Below are positions 1 through 5,954 of a stretch of DNA of 7,311 nucleotides, in pieces (the first letter of the stretch is position 1; the number at the start of each line of letters is the position of its first letter). The stretch comes from Campylobacteraceae bacterium (GTDB taxonomy: Bacteria; Campylobacterota; Campylobacteria; Campylobacterales; Sulfurovaceae), in contig JALUKJ010000383.1 in NCBI GenBank assembly GCA_027056615.1, positions 1-7,311 of the forward strand. Direction: 5' to 3'. The notes under the pieces were generated by a model, which did no database searches, was not told where the DNA came from, and saw only the letters and a list, made by a program, of their open reading frames with translations. The position numbers and the translations under genes were made by a program.

Positions 1-5
1 TTTTT

Positions 6-32
6 AGGATATATTATATTGAAATAGGATTA
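6..32 (-). promoter_or_regulatory. Promoter for a minus-strand gene beyond the left edge
   Basis: A TATAAT box at 13-18 (minus strand) in the context TATTTCAATATAATATATCC closely resembles the rpmE promoter, including the TCCTAAAAA that follows. There is no -35-like hexamer. The gene it would serve lies outside the window, so only the box itself is seen. Confidence 0.5.
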
Positions 33-39
33 AGGTATC

Positions 40-144
40 TGTAGGTTCGATTTCATCGAACGTGTTATTAAAATTCAATTTTTATAAAAAGTATTATTTT
101 GTTTATTGTATTTGATTTTGACGTTCGATGAAATCGAACCTACA
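40..144. repeat. REPIN-like element: two inverted REP sequences around an AT-rich spacer
   Basis: A perfect 24-bp inverted repeat has arms at 40-63 and 121-144, separated by a 57-bp AT-rich spacer that contains the palindrome TTTTTATAAAAA (79-90). Each arm is itself a REP-type unit: the tetranucleotide GTAG (41-44 on the plus strand, 140-143 read on the minus strand) followed at once by a 7-bp stem with a 3-nt loop, GTTCGAT-TTC-ATCGAAC (45-61, mirrored at 123-139). GTAG plus a palindrome is the known recognition layout of REP sequences mobilised by REP-associated tyrosine (RAYT) transposases, and two inverted REPs form a REPIN. No RAYT gene is in the window, so mobility would be in trans. It lies between the hom stop and the promoter of the next minus-strand gene. 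Confidence 0.75.
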
Positions 145-159
145 ATGGCATTGAGGATA

Positions 160-177
160 AGAGTTAAAGATAACTCT
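160..177 (-). terminator. Short hairpin overlapping the hom stop codon, possible weak terminator
   Basis: A 7-bp stem with a 4-nt loop (AGAGTTA-TCTT-TAACTCT on the minus strand) includes part of the hom TAG stop and is followed by TTATCC rather than a clear T-run. It could help end the operon transcript together with the REPIN just downstream, whose arms would also fold in RNA. On its own it is a poor intrinsic terminator. Confidence 0.3.
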
Positions 178-1441
178 ACTTCTCAATCCTCATCATAGCA
201 ATCTCACCATGCACACAATCTAACTTTTTAAGTTCAACCATAGCAGCTTGTATCTTAAGCTCTTGACAAACATGAGTAGTAAATAGAAGCTTAACATGCT
301 CATCATTTTTATGAGGTTTTTGTAACATAGACTCAATAGATATATCAAACTTCTCTAACTCATTAGTAATTTTTGCTAAAACACCTGATTTATCATTAAC
401 CTCCATACGTAGGTAGTAGTTTGTTTCAATATCCTCTTCAGGAAGAAGCTCAAATGCTGAGCCCTCTAAGCATTTTTTGTAACCAAGCATAGGAGCTGTA
501 TTTCCACGAACAATATCTATAATATCTGCAATAACAGCAGAAGCAGTTGCATCACCACCTGCACCTGCACCATAATACATGGTCTCTCCAACACAGTCAC
601 CAACAACAGAGACAGCATTCATAACACCATCTACTTTAGCTATCATGCTTGAAGCTGGAATCATTGTTGGGTGAACTCTAAGTTCTACTCCATCTTCCAC
701 TTTTTTGGCAATTCCTAGTAGTTTAATCTCATATCCAAAATCTTTAGCAAAAGCTACATCTGTTTGAGTAATGTTCTCAATTCCCTCTATTAAAATATCT
801 TCAGGTTTTGCATCAATACCATAAGCGATACTAGCTAAAATAAGAAGTTTATGAGAAGCATCAAATCCACCAACATCAAATGTAGGGTCAGCCTCTGCAT
901 AACCTAACTCTTGTGCCTCTTTTAAAATCTCATCATACAATGCACCCTCATTAATCATCTTGGTGAGCATATAGTTAGTTGTTCCATTCATAATACCTTG
1001 AATAGACTCAATATGATTAGCTGTTAAACCATTACGCAATGCACCAATAATTGGGATTCCTCCTGCTGTACTAGCTTCGTACATTAGTGGAATATCTCCT
1101 GCAATCTCTTGAAGTTCATAACGGTGGTAAGCAAGTAGGGCTTTGTTAGCAGTAACAACAGCTTTTCCATTCTCTAAAGCTTTTTTTACTAATTCATAAG
1201 GTTCTTCAACCCCACCCATTAGCTCAATGACAATGTCAATTTCAGGGTCATTAACTACATCATAAGGGTTGTCAGAGAGTTTAATATTTACTCCTCTATC
1301 TTTTGATAGATTTTTAACTACCCCAGACTTAACAACAATCTTTTTACCAGCTCTTGCTTCAATAATATCGGCATTTGCCTCTAAAATATTAGCAACACTT
1401 GCTCCCACCGTTCCTACACCAAGTATTCCTATTTTAATCAT
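176..1441 (-). CDS. hom: Homoserine dehydrogenase (monofunctional, with C-terminal ACT domain)
   Basis: This cytoplasmic enzyme reduces aspartate semialdehyde to homoserine with NAD(P)H, the branch point towards threonine and methionine. The 421-aa length is typical of the monofunctional form without a fused aspartokinase. The dinucleotide-binding loop GILGVGTVG is at residues 5-13. VTANKALL at 96-103 includes K100, and GIMNGTTNYM is at 149-158. The catalytic block around 181-198 has E183, D189, D194 and K198 in the spacing of the yeast enzyme's E208, D214, D219 and K223. GAGAGGDATAS at 291-301 closes the catalytic part. An ACT domain begins near residue 343 (YLRMEVNDKSGVLAKI) and runs to the end; in this family it usually mediates feedback control, commonly by threonine. 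The ATG at 1439-1441 follows a GGGAG Shine-Dalgarno at normal spacing that nearly abuts the aminotransferase stop 12 bp upstream, so translation is probably coupled. The stop is TAG. It is the last gene of the operon within the window. Confidence 0.97.
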   Translation of the reverse strand: MIKIGILGVGTVGASVANILEANADIIEARAGKKIVVKSGVVKNLSKDRGVNIKLSDNPYDVVNDPEIDIVIELMGGVEEPYELVKKALENGKAVVTANKALLAYHRYELQEIAGDIPLMYEASTAGGIPIIGALRNGLTANHIESIQGIMNGTTNYMLTKMINEGALYDEILKEAQELGYAEADPTFDVGGFDASHKLLILASIAYGIDAKPEDILIEGIENITQTDVAFAKDFGYEIKLLGIAKKVEDGVELRVHPTMIPASSMIAKVDGVMNAVSVVGDCVGETMYYGAGAGGDATASAVIADIIDIVRGNTAPMLGYKKCLEGSAFELLPEEDIETNYYLRMEVNDKSGVLAKITNELEKFDISIESMLQKPHKNDEHVKLLFTTHVCQELKIQAAMVELKKLDCVHGEIAMMRIEK

Positions 1442-1453
1442 GATATCTCCCTT

Positions 1454-2686
1454 TTAGTTATTGTTTTTTTCAGCTTCTATTGTTTTTAAAAACCTCTTTA
1501 TGTTTCGTGCAGCTTGACGGATTCTGTTTTCATTTTCAATAAGGGCAATACGAACATAGTCATCTCCATATTTCCCAAAACCAATACCTGGACTTACTGC
1601 AACTCCAGCTTCAACAAGGAGTCGTTTTGAAAACTCCAATGACCCCATATCTCTACAAGATTCAGGAATTTTACCCCAAATAAACATGGAAGCACTTGGT
1701 TTACCCATGTGCCAACCTGCATTTTTAAAAGCTTTTAACATTACATCGCGACGTTTCTCATAGAGAGGAATAATCTGCTCATCTGGTACATAATTATGAT
1801 GGTCAAGTGCTACGGTTGCTGCTACTTGAATAGGAGTAAACATTCCGTAGTCTAACCAAGATTTAATGCTCTGTAATGCACCAATAAGTTTTTTATTTCC
1901 ACATACAAAACCAACACGCCAACCTGCCATATTATAAGACTTAGACATAGTATAAGCCTCAACAGCTACATCTTTTGCACCCTCAACTTCTAAAATAGAT
2001 GGAGTTTTGTATCCATCAAAAGTAATATCAGCATAAGCGATATCAGAGATAATATAAAAACGTTTCTCTTTAGCCAATGCAACAACACGTTCATAAAACT
2101 CAGGAGTTACTGTTGCTGTTGTTGGATTGTGAGGAAAGTTTAAAACTAAAAACTTTGCTTTTGGTAGAGAGTTGTTTAAAGCATTGTTAAGGTCAATAAA
2201 AAATTGCTCTTCATCTACCTCAAAGTTCTCTTCATTAAACTTAAGCTCCATCTTCTCTACATTTGCTCCAGCTAAAATAAATGCTTGAGAGTGAATAGGA
2301 TAGGTTGGGTCAGGAACAATAGCAACATCACCAGGGTTTGAAATAGCTTGAACTAAGTGTACGTAACCCTCTTTACTTCCCATGGTAGCAACTACTTCAG
2401 TATCTGGGTCAAGCTCTACATTGTATTTTCTTTTGTACCAATTACTCATGGCAAGACGAAGTTTATAGATACCTTTACTCGCACTATATCCATGCGTTTT
2501 GTCTCGTTGAGCGGTTTCACATAGTTTATCTATAATAGGTTGAGGGGTTTTGGCATCTGGATTTCCCATAGAAAAATCTATAATATCTTCACCTGCTCTT
2601 CTTGCTGCCATCTTTAGGTCATTTATCTCAGCAAAAATATACTTTGGTAATCTATTTATCTTTTCAAATTGAATCTCATCAAACAT
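1454..2686 (-). CDS. alaC: PLP-dependent class I aminotransferase, AlaC type
   Basis: This 410-aa fold-type I aminotransferase resembles E. coli AlaC (YfdZ, glutamate-pyruvate transaminase) along its whole length. Shared stretches as I recall them are LKMAARRAGEDIIDFSMGNP at 24-43, THGYSASKGI at 64-73, TMSKSYNMAGWRVGF at 246-260, MGSLEFSKRLL at 347-357 and VSPGIGFGKYGD at 364-375. The PLP Schiff-base lysine is K249. Cofactor contacts are N187-P188, D215 and Y218, and the substrate-carboxylate arginine is R379. A GAGGA Shine-Dalgarno lies 6 nt before the ATG, and 37 bp separate it from the upstream membrane-protein gene. It is directly followed by hom (12-bp gap). That position suggests a link to aspartate-family amino acids, but the sequence points to alanine transamination. 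Close relatives are often labelled aspartate or LL-diaminopimelate aminotransferase. The family is certain and the exact substrate is not. Confidence 0.9.
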   Translation of the reverse strand: MFDEIQFEKINRLPKYIFAEINDLKMAARRAGEDIIDFSMGNPDAKTPQPIIDKLCETAQRDKTHGYSASKGIYKLRLAMSNWYKRKYNVELDPDTEVVATMGSKEGYVHLVQAISNPGDVAIVPDPTYPIHSQAFILAGANVEKMELKFNEENFEVDEEQFFIDLNNALNNSLPKAKFLVLNFPHNPTTATVTPEFYERVVALAKEKRFYIISDIAYADITFDGYKTPSILEVEGAKDVAVEAYTMSKSYNMAGWRVGFVCGNKKLIGALQSIKSWLDYGMFTPIQVAATVALDHHNYVPDEQIIPLYEKRRDVMLKAFKNAGWHMGKPSASMFIWGKIPESCRDMGSLEFSKRLLVEAGVAVSPGIGFGKYGDDYVRIALIENENRIRQAARNIKRFLKTIEAEKNNN

Positions 2687-2723
2687 TACTATCCTCTTCT
2701 ATTATTTTTTAATTGTTGAGGTG

Positions 2724-3728
2724 TTACCACCCTCTGTGTCCATTTAATCTTCTAAACTCTTTTTTGTCAATCTCTTTAATGTCTGTACTATCAATTAGGA
2801 AATAGTGCTTTTTATTGTCAGCATTCTCTACAGTTTTTGAGTCTGAGACAATATCAACATATCCATGCCCTGTAACAAGTAACCATTTCCCATCACCAAT
2901 TGTAAATGGAGTAGAAACTTTTTTCATAAACTCTCGACGCTTTTTGGTCTTTAAATTAATAAACCCATACCATAACATACCACGAGTAGGGTTAATAGTA
3001 ATAGTTTTAATAGGTGTTACAGTTATTGTCTCTTTATTTTTTGGAGTCTCTTCAATTTTTTTATTAGCTTCATGTTTTAAAAAATCTTCAGATACCTCTT
3101 TTACTACAGATTCTACAGATTTATCGCTATCTGTAGCTGTTGATTTTTCTGTGTTTCTTTTCTTTGTTGAATCATTTTTTCCCTTATTATGTGACTCATC
3201 TTCGTTGAGTTTTACAGTCTCCATTTTCGGTGCAACTGGTGTGTTTATACTAACTGATTCAGGTTCTGTCTTACCTACAATAACTTTTTTAGCTTCTGCT
3301 TCAGTTGCATTAGTATCTAAGGCTTTATTATCATCAAAAAAGTTTTTTTTATCTTCGACTTGATTTATTATTGGCTTAAGTTCACCTTTGGTGTATAGGT
3401 AATAGCCTCCACCTAAAATAGTAGCAATAATAAAGATTTTAAAGAATGAAAAATCATTACCACCTGTAGTTGAACTTGCAGGTATCATTACAACTTTATC
3501 ATCAGCTGGTGCATGGTCTTCATAATATAGTTTAATTCTTTGTCGTAACTCATTAACATCAATATCGGGATACTCCCTTTCAAGAATTAATAAAAAACCT
3601 AAAGCTTTTACTCGATTTAATTTATCAAACTCTTCATTGAGTAGTCGATTCAAATTTTCACTTGAAATATTTGTTTTAGAGAAAACACTCTCTAAACCTT
3701 TCTGTTCTATAAGTTCGTTAAATAACAT
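2724..3728 (-). CDS. Single-pass membrane protein with RodZ-like layout, function unknown
   Basis: This 334-aa protein has no name I can assign firmly. Residues 1-72 form a compact helical cytoplasmic-type region. The part from about 21 to 66 (NLNRLLNEEFDKLNRVKALG, then a GFLLILEREYPDIDVNEL-like run) follows the pattern of the RodZ/HTH_25 N-terminal domain. One hydrophobic segment at about 93-113 (FSFFKIFIIATILGGGYYLY) is the only membrane span. Residues 120-245 are a Lys/Ser/Thr/Glu-rich, probably disordered linker. A folded C-terminal part (about 249-334) is rich in aromatic and basic residues and contains the GKWLLVTGHGYVDIV block. Charge around the span does not settle the topology, but the layout suggests N-inside and a periplasmic linker and C-domain. 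The start is set by a strong AGGATGGGAA Shine-Dalgarno. The gene overlaps the end of rlmB by 11 bp, so the two are likely translationally coupled. A counterpart (Cj0152c in C. jejuni, from memory) sits in the same place. A RodZ-like role in cell shape is only an inference. Confidence 0.85.
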   Translation of the reverse strand: MLFNELIEQKGLESVFSKTNISSENLNRLLNEEFDKLNRVKALGFLLILEREYPDIDVNELRQRIKLYYEDHAPADDKVVMIPASSTTGGNDFSFFKIFIIATILGGGYYLYTKGELKPIINQVEDKKNFFDDNKALDTNATEAEAKKVIVGKTEPESVSINTPVAPKMETVKLNEDESHNKGKNDSTKKRNTEKSTATDSDKSVESVVKEVSEDFLKHEANKKIEETPKNKETITVTPIKTITINPTRGMLWYGFINLKTKKRREFMKKVSTPFTIGDGKWLLVTGHGYVDIVSDSKTVENADNKKHYFLIDSTDIKEIDKKEFRRLNGHRGW

Positions 3729-4401
3729 TTCCCATCCTGTGTATTATTATTGCTGCTGCTGCACTAACGTTGAGTGAGTCGAACTCATGCTTCATCTCAA
3801 TAGATATGATTTTATCTATTTTTGATTTTGCTCGTTTTGAGAGACCTTCACCTTCACTACCTAAAACCAATACTTTTTTTTCATTAAATTGACATTTATT
3901 AAGCTCTTCCCCATCCATAGAAGCACCATAGATTGTAAAATTGACCTGTTTTAACTCATTTAATACGTCTAAAATATTAGGAACAATTACAAAAGGCATC
4001 TCCAATAAAGCACCTGAACTAGTACGCACAATTGAAGCAATTTTTAGTGATTTTACACCACTTGCAATAATGCCATCAACTCCTAGAGCATAAGCAGAAC
4101 GTACAATTGCACCAATGTTTCCTGTGTCGGTTAACCCATCAAGAACCAATATAAAACGCTCTTGTTTAAGTGTAGCTATGTCACTCTCTTCAAAAGATTC
4201 TAGTTCAATTAAAATACCTTGATGGTTTCCACCTTTACTCATGCTTTGAGCCCATTTCTCTTCCAAAAATTTAATTTTTGGTCGGTAGGCATTAAAGAGA
4301 TTTTGAGGTAAAATCCTTTTTTTTGCAATATAGACAGTTTTAATGTTTGCTTCATGCTTTTGTAGGGCATGGAGACATACTTGTTTTCCATAAATAATCA
4401 T
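3718..4401 (-). CDS. rlmB: 23S rRNA (guanosine-2'-O)-methyltransferase, TrmH/SpoU family, RlmB type
   Basis: This SPOUT-class, AdoMet-dependent methyltransferase is expected to 2'-O-methylate G2251 in the P-loop of 23S rRNA. All three SpoU motifs are present in 227 aa. Motif 1 is DTGNIGAIVRSA at 92-103 (N95 and R101, the family's key residues). Motif 2 is VLGSEGEGLS at 179-188. Motif 3 is SLNVSAAAAI at 209-218, which forms the trefoil knot. The short N-terminal substrate-binding domain starts MIIYGKQ and ends near GGNHQGILIE (57-66), with the HQG typical of RlmB-like members. It is slightly shorter than the E. coli enzyme, mostly in the N-terminal domain. The nearest Shine-Dalgarno (AAAGGG, 4415-4420) is 13 nt from the ATG, which is long. 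No better start is visible and the MIIYGK opening fits the family. It lies 41 bp after rsmI and overlaps the next gene by 11 bp. RlmB is favoured over a tRNA TrmH paralogue by context and the HQG motif. Confidence 0.9.
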   Translation of the reverse strand: MIIYGKQVCLHALQKHEANIKTVYIAKKRILPQNLFNAYRPKIKFLEEKWAQSMSKGGNHQGILIELESFEESDIATLKQERFILVLDGLTDTGNIGAIVRSAYALGVDGIIASGVKSLKIASIVRTSSGALLEMPFVIVPNILDVLNELKQVNFTIYGASMDGEELNKCQFNEKKVLVLGSEGEGLSKRAKSKIDKIISIEMKHEFDSLNVSAAAAIIIHRMGNVI

Positions 4402-4442
4402 AAAAAAGATTTTACCCTTTTTTTGCTGTAAAGAAATTTTTT

Positions 4443-5258
4443 TTACTTAATAAGTTCATTATACCACTCTTTTACCGATTTTGTAGTAAGTTTTGCAAGT
4501 AGTTTTGCTTTAACTTTTGGCTGTAAATCAAAGGCTAAAATATCATCTACATAGAGTGCTTTAGCTTCTTCTTTCTTAGCTTTAATAACTACTACCCACT
4601 CACCTTTAGGATTAATCTCTTTATTTGTAAATTTTTCTAAAATAGTTTTAGCTGAACCTCTGTAGTAATTCTGAAATTTTTTAGTTAGCTCTTTTGAGAA
4701 AAAAACTTCTCTATTCTCATCAATCTCTACTATCTCTGTAATAAGCTTTTCAATTCTATGAGGAGCTTCATATAGTACAACATTTTCAGGTTTATTCATT
4801 AACTCAATTAAAACAGAACTTCGTTGACTCCCTTTTTGAGGTAAAAAAGCGTAAAAAAGAAAATTTCCCTCCTTAAAACCACTAGCTGAATAGGCTGTAG
4901 TAACAGCTGTTCCTCCTGGAAGTACATCATAAGCAATTTTTTGCTCTTGACAATACTCAACCAAAATCTGCCCAGGGTCAGAGATAATAGGCATACCAGC
5001 ATCACTTACATAGACTACCTGTTCACTCTTTAATCGTTTGGCAATTTGGTTAAGACGCTCTTCTCCATTATGTTCATGAAAAGATAAAAACTCTACTTTA
5101 GGGTAGTTAAATTCAAAACGCTCTTCTAAAATATGTAGCAGTCGTTTAGTCTCTCTTGTATCTTCACATAAAAATAGTGTGGCTTTCTCAAACTCTCTTA
5201 AAGCTCGAATGGTAATATCTTGTGGGTTTCCAATAGGAGTTGGTATAAAAGTAAGCAT
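4443..5258 (-). CDS. rsmI: 16S rRNA (cytidine1402-2'-O)-methyltransferase
   Basis: RsmI 2'-O-methylates C1402 in the 16S rRNA decoding centre, with RsmH adding the N4 methyl to the same base. This 271-aa protein is a tetrapyrrole-methylase-fold enzyme. The AdoMet-binding signature PTPIGNPQDITIRAL is at 7-20, followed by CEDTRETKRLL (31-41), SFHEHNGEERL (59-69), VYVSDAGMPIISDPG (82-96), LPGGTAVTTAYSASG (113-127), the FLPQKG turn (138-143), VLYEAPHRI (161-169) and the FFSKELTKKFQNYYRG block (186-201). The loop DAGMPIISDPG has Met and Ile where most family members have Thr/Met and Gly/Ala, a mild variation. The C-terminal 40 residues are a small basic helical extension. The gene begins 41 bp after rpmE and ends 41 bp before rlmB. 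There is no recognisable Shine-Dalgarno before the ATG; the upstream message reads TATTATAATAT. Confidence 0.95.
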   Translation of the reverse strand: MLTFIPTPIGNPQDITIRALREFEKATLFLCEDTRETKRLLHILEERFEFNYPKVEFLSFHEHNGEERLNQIAKRLKSEQVVYVSDAGMPIISDPGQILVEYCQEQKIAYDVLPGGTAVTTAYSASGFKEGNFLFYAFLPQKGSQRSSVLIELMNKPENVVLYEAPHRIEKLITEIVEIDENREVFFSKELTKKFQNYYRGSAKTILEKFTNKEINPKGEWVVVIKAKKEEAKALYVDDILAFDLQPKVKAKLLAKLTTKSVKEWYNELIK

Positions 5259-5299
5259 ATATTATAATAGGAAAGACCAAAAGGTCATTCCAATAACCA

Positions 5300-5497
5300 T
5301 TAAAGGTTGTATTTTTTCTTGAATTTTTCGATTCTTCCAGCTGCATCAACGCTTCTTTCTGAACCTGTGAAGAATGGGTGACACTCATTACAAATATCAA
5401 TAGTCATTGACTCTTTATTTGTTCTAATCTCAAATGCATTTCCACATGCACATGTAACTTTACAATCTTTGTACTCTGGGTGAATATCTTTTCTCAT
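5300..5497 (-). CDS. rpmE: 50S ribosomal protein L31 (zinc-binding C+ form)
   Basis: This 65-aa large-subunit protein bridges the 50S central protuberance to the 30S head. It opens with the family signature MRKDIHPEY and carries all four zinc-ligand cysteines at C16, C18, C36 and C39 (CAC and CNEC), followed by HPFFTG (40-45) and a basic C-terminus. It is therefore the zinc-containing C+ paralogue, which in many bacteria is the form replaced by a C- copy under zinc starvation. No C- copy is in the window. An AAAAGG Shine-Dalgarno lies 7 nt from the ATG. It is the first gene of the six-gene operon, behind a long leader and a TATAAT promoter, so its leader may affect expression of everything downstream. 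Length and motifs leave little doubt. Confidence 0.98.
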   Translation of the reverse strand: MRKDIHPEYKDCKVTCACGNAFEIRTNKESMTIDICNECHPFFTGSERSVDAAGRIEKFKKKYNL

Positions 5498-5612
5498 GGT
5501 AAAACCTTTTAGTTAAATTGGTGATGGGTAACTAACCCATTCTAGCTTTTGCTCTTCCCTAAATAGATTAGGTGTCGTTGCAACACTCTTTGGTGAGACA
5601 ACAATTTTTTAG
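5498..5612 (-). promoter_or_regulatory. Structured 5' leader of rpmE
   Basis: The region between the predicted start of transcription and the L31 ATG is about 115 nt, long for a first ribosomal-protein gene, and has no ORF. It contains two short hairpins: CCTAA/TTAGG around a 5-nt loop (5558-5572) and ATGGGT/ACCCAT around a 5-nt loop (5524-5540). There is also a GTTGCAAC palindrome (5577-5584). The second hairpin lies about 25 nt upstream of the start codon. Leaders of rpmE are autoregulatory in several other bacterial groups. Whether this one is cannot be told from one sequence. Confidence 0.4.
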
Positions 5613-5650
5613 GAGCGAATTATATCGAAATAAGTTTAAAATAGTTTAAC
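5613..5650 (-). promoter_or_regulatory. Promoter for the rpmE-rsmI-rlmB-alaC-hom operon
   Basis: On the minus strand a perfect TATAAT -10 box (5619-5624) sits in the context TTATTTCGATATAATTCGC. Upstream DNA is T-rich with spaced T-runs, and there is no TTGACA-like -35 at 17 bp, as is usual for the housekeeping sigma factor of Campylobacterota. Transcription would begin near 5612, giving a leader of about 115 nt before rpmE. It is the only convincing promoter between the antiporter and the six-gene operon. Confidence 0.7.
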
Positions 5651-5655
5651 TTTTT

Positions 5656-5948
5656 AACCTGAGTTCGACGGAATATCATATCCACAATTTTATGAGGTTT
5701 TTCATAGGCAACGACAGATTTTTGCAGGACTAACTGGTTAATTGTCCTCGCTTCGCTGTGGAGTTTTACCAAAAAAATCTGTCTAAGCATATGGGAAACC
5801 TCATAAAACCCATAGGGAAGCCTAAAAATAGGCAATCTTTCCTAAATAAAATTCTTGAATTAGATACGGCTAGTCCTACAAATTTGATTTTGAAAATCTT
5901 ACCTATTTTTAGGCTTTTATGGATATGATATTCCATCGAACTCAGGTT
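5656..5948. repeat. 293-bp nested, branched inverted-repeat element (MITE/REPIN-like)
   Basis: The outer arms 5656-5684 and 5920-5948 are complementary over 29 bp with one mismatch (a G-U or G-T type pair at the GTCGAAC/ATCGAAC position). Inside are two side branches. Branch 1 is stem B (5688-5706 with 5790-5808, 19 bp including two G-U-type pairs), enclosing stem C (5713-5723 with 5773-5783, 11 bp perfect), enclosing an apical hairpin AGGAC...GTCCT (5726-5748). Branch 2 is stem D (5818-5832 with 5902-5916, 15 bp perfect), enclosing small hairpins at 5850-5861 and 5886-5898. The strand can thus fold into a closed three-way shape. The element starts 6 bp after the antiporter stop and ends about 30 bp before the rpmE -10 box. 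It has no credible ORF. It could be a non-autonomous mobile element, a folded RNA 3' end of the antiporter transcript, or both. No target-site duplication is evident. Confidence 0.75.
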
Positions 5949-5954
5949 TTTAGA

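Noticed and set aside
45..61. GGTTCGATTTC resembling a tRNA T-arm
   Set aside because: No acceptor, D or anticodon arms nearby and no CCA. The same bases are better explained as the REP palindrome.
40..144. Part of a CRISPR array
   Set aside because: There are only two copies, in inverted not direct orientation, with one AT-rich spacer.
1269..1457. 62-aa open frame on the plus strand opposite the start of hom
   Set aside because: Antisense to the conserved nucleotide-binding region of hom, with no ribosome site or recognisable motif.
2815..3363. 182-aa open frame on the plus strand, opposite the membrane-protein gene
   Set aside because: It is antisense to the low-complexity linker of a gene with a good Shine-Dalgarno and conserved context. 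The peptide is Ser/Phe/Val-rich, as expected from reading Lys/Glu/Ser codons backwards.
4808..5005. 65-aa minus-strand frame inside rsmI
   Set aside because: Out of frame within a well-conserved part of RsmI; no motif of its own.
5188..5400. 70-aa minus-strand frame spanning the rpmE end and rsmI start
   Set aside because: Overlaps two confidently identified genes in another frame and has no recognisable features.
5656..5684. Intrinsic terminator for the antiporter gene
   Set aside because: On the minus strand the outer stem is followed by AAAAAG rather than a T-run, and the arms are 235 bp apart, so it does not meet the usual form.
5620..5835. 71-aa minus-strand frame inside the branched element
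   Set aside because: It lies almost wholly in inverted-repeat arms and runs into the rpmE promoter. The structure explains the sequence better than coding does.
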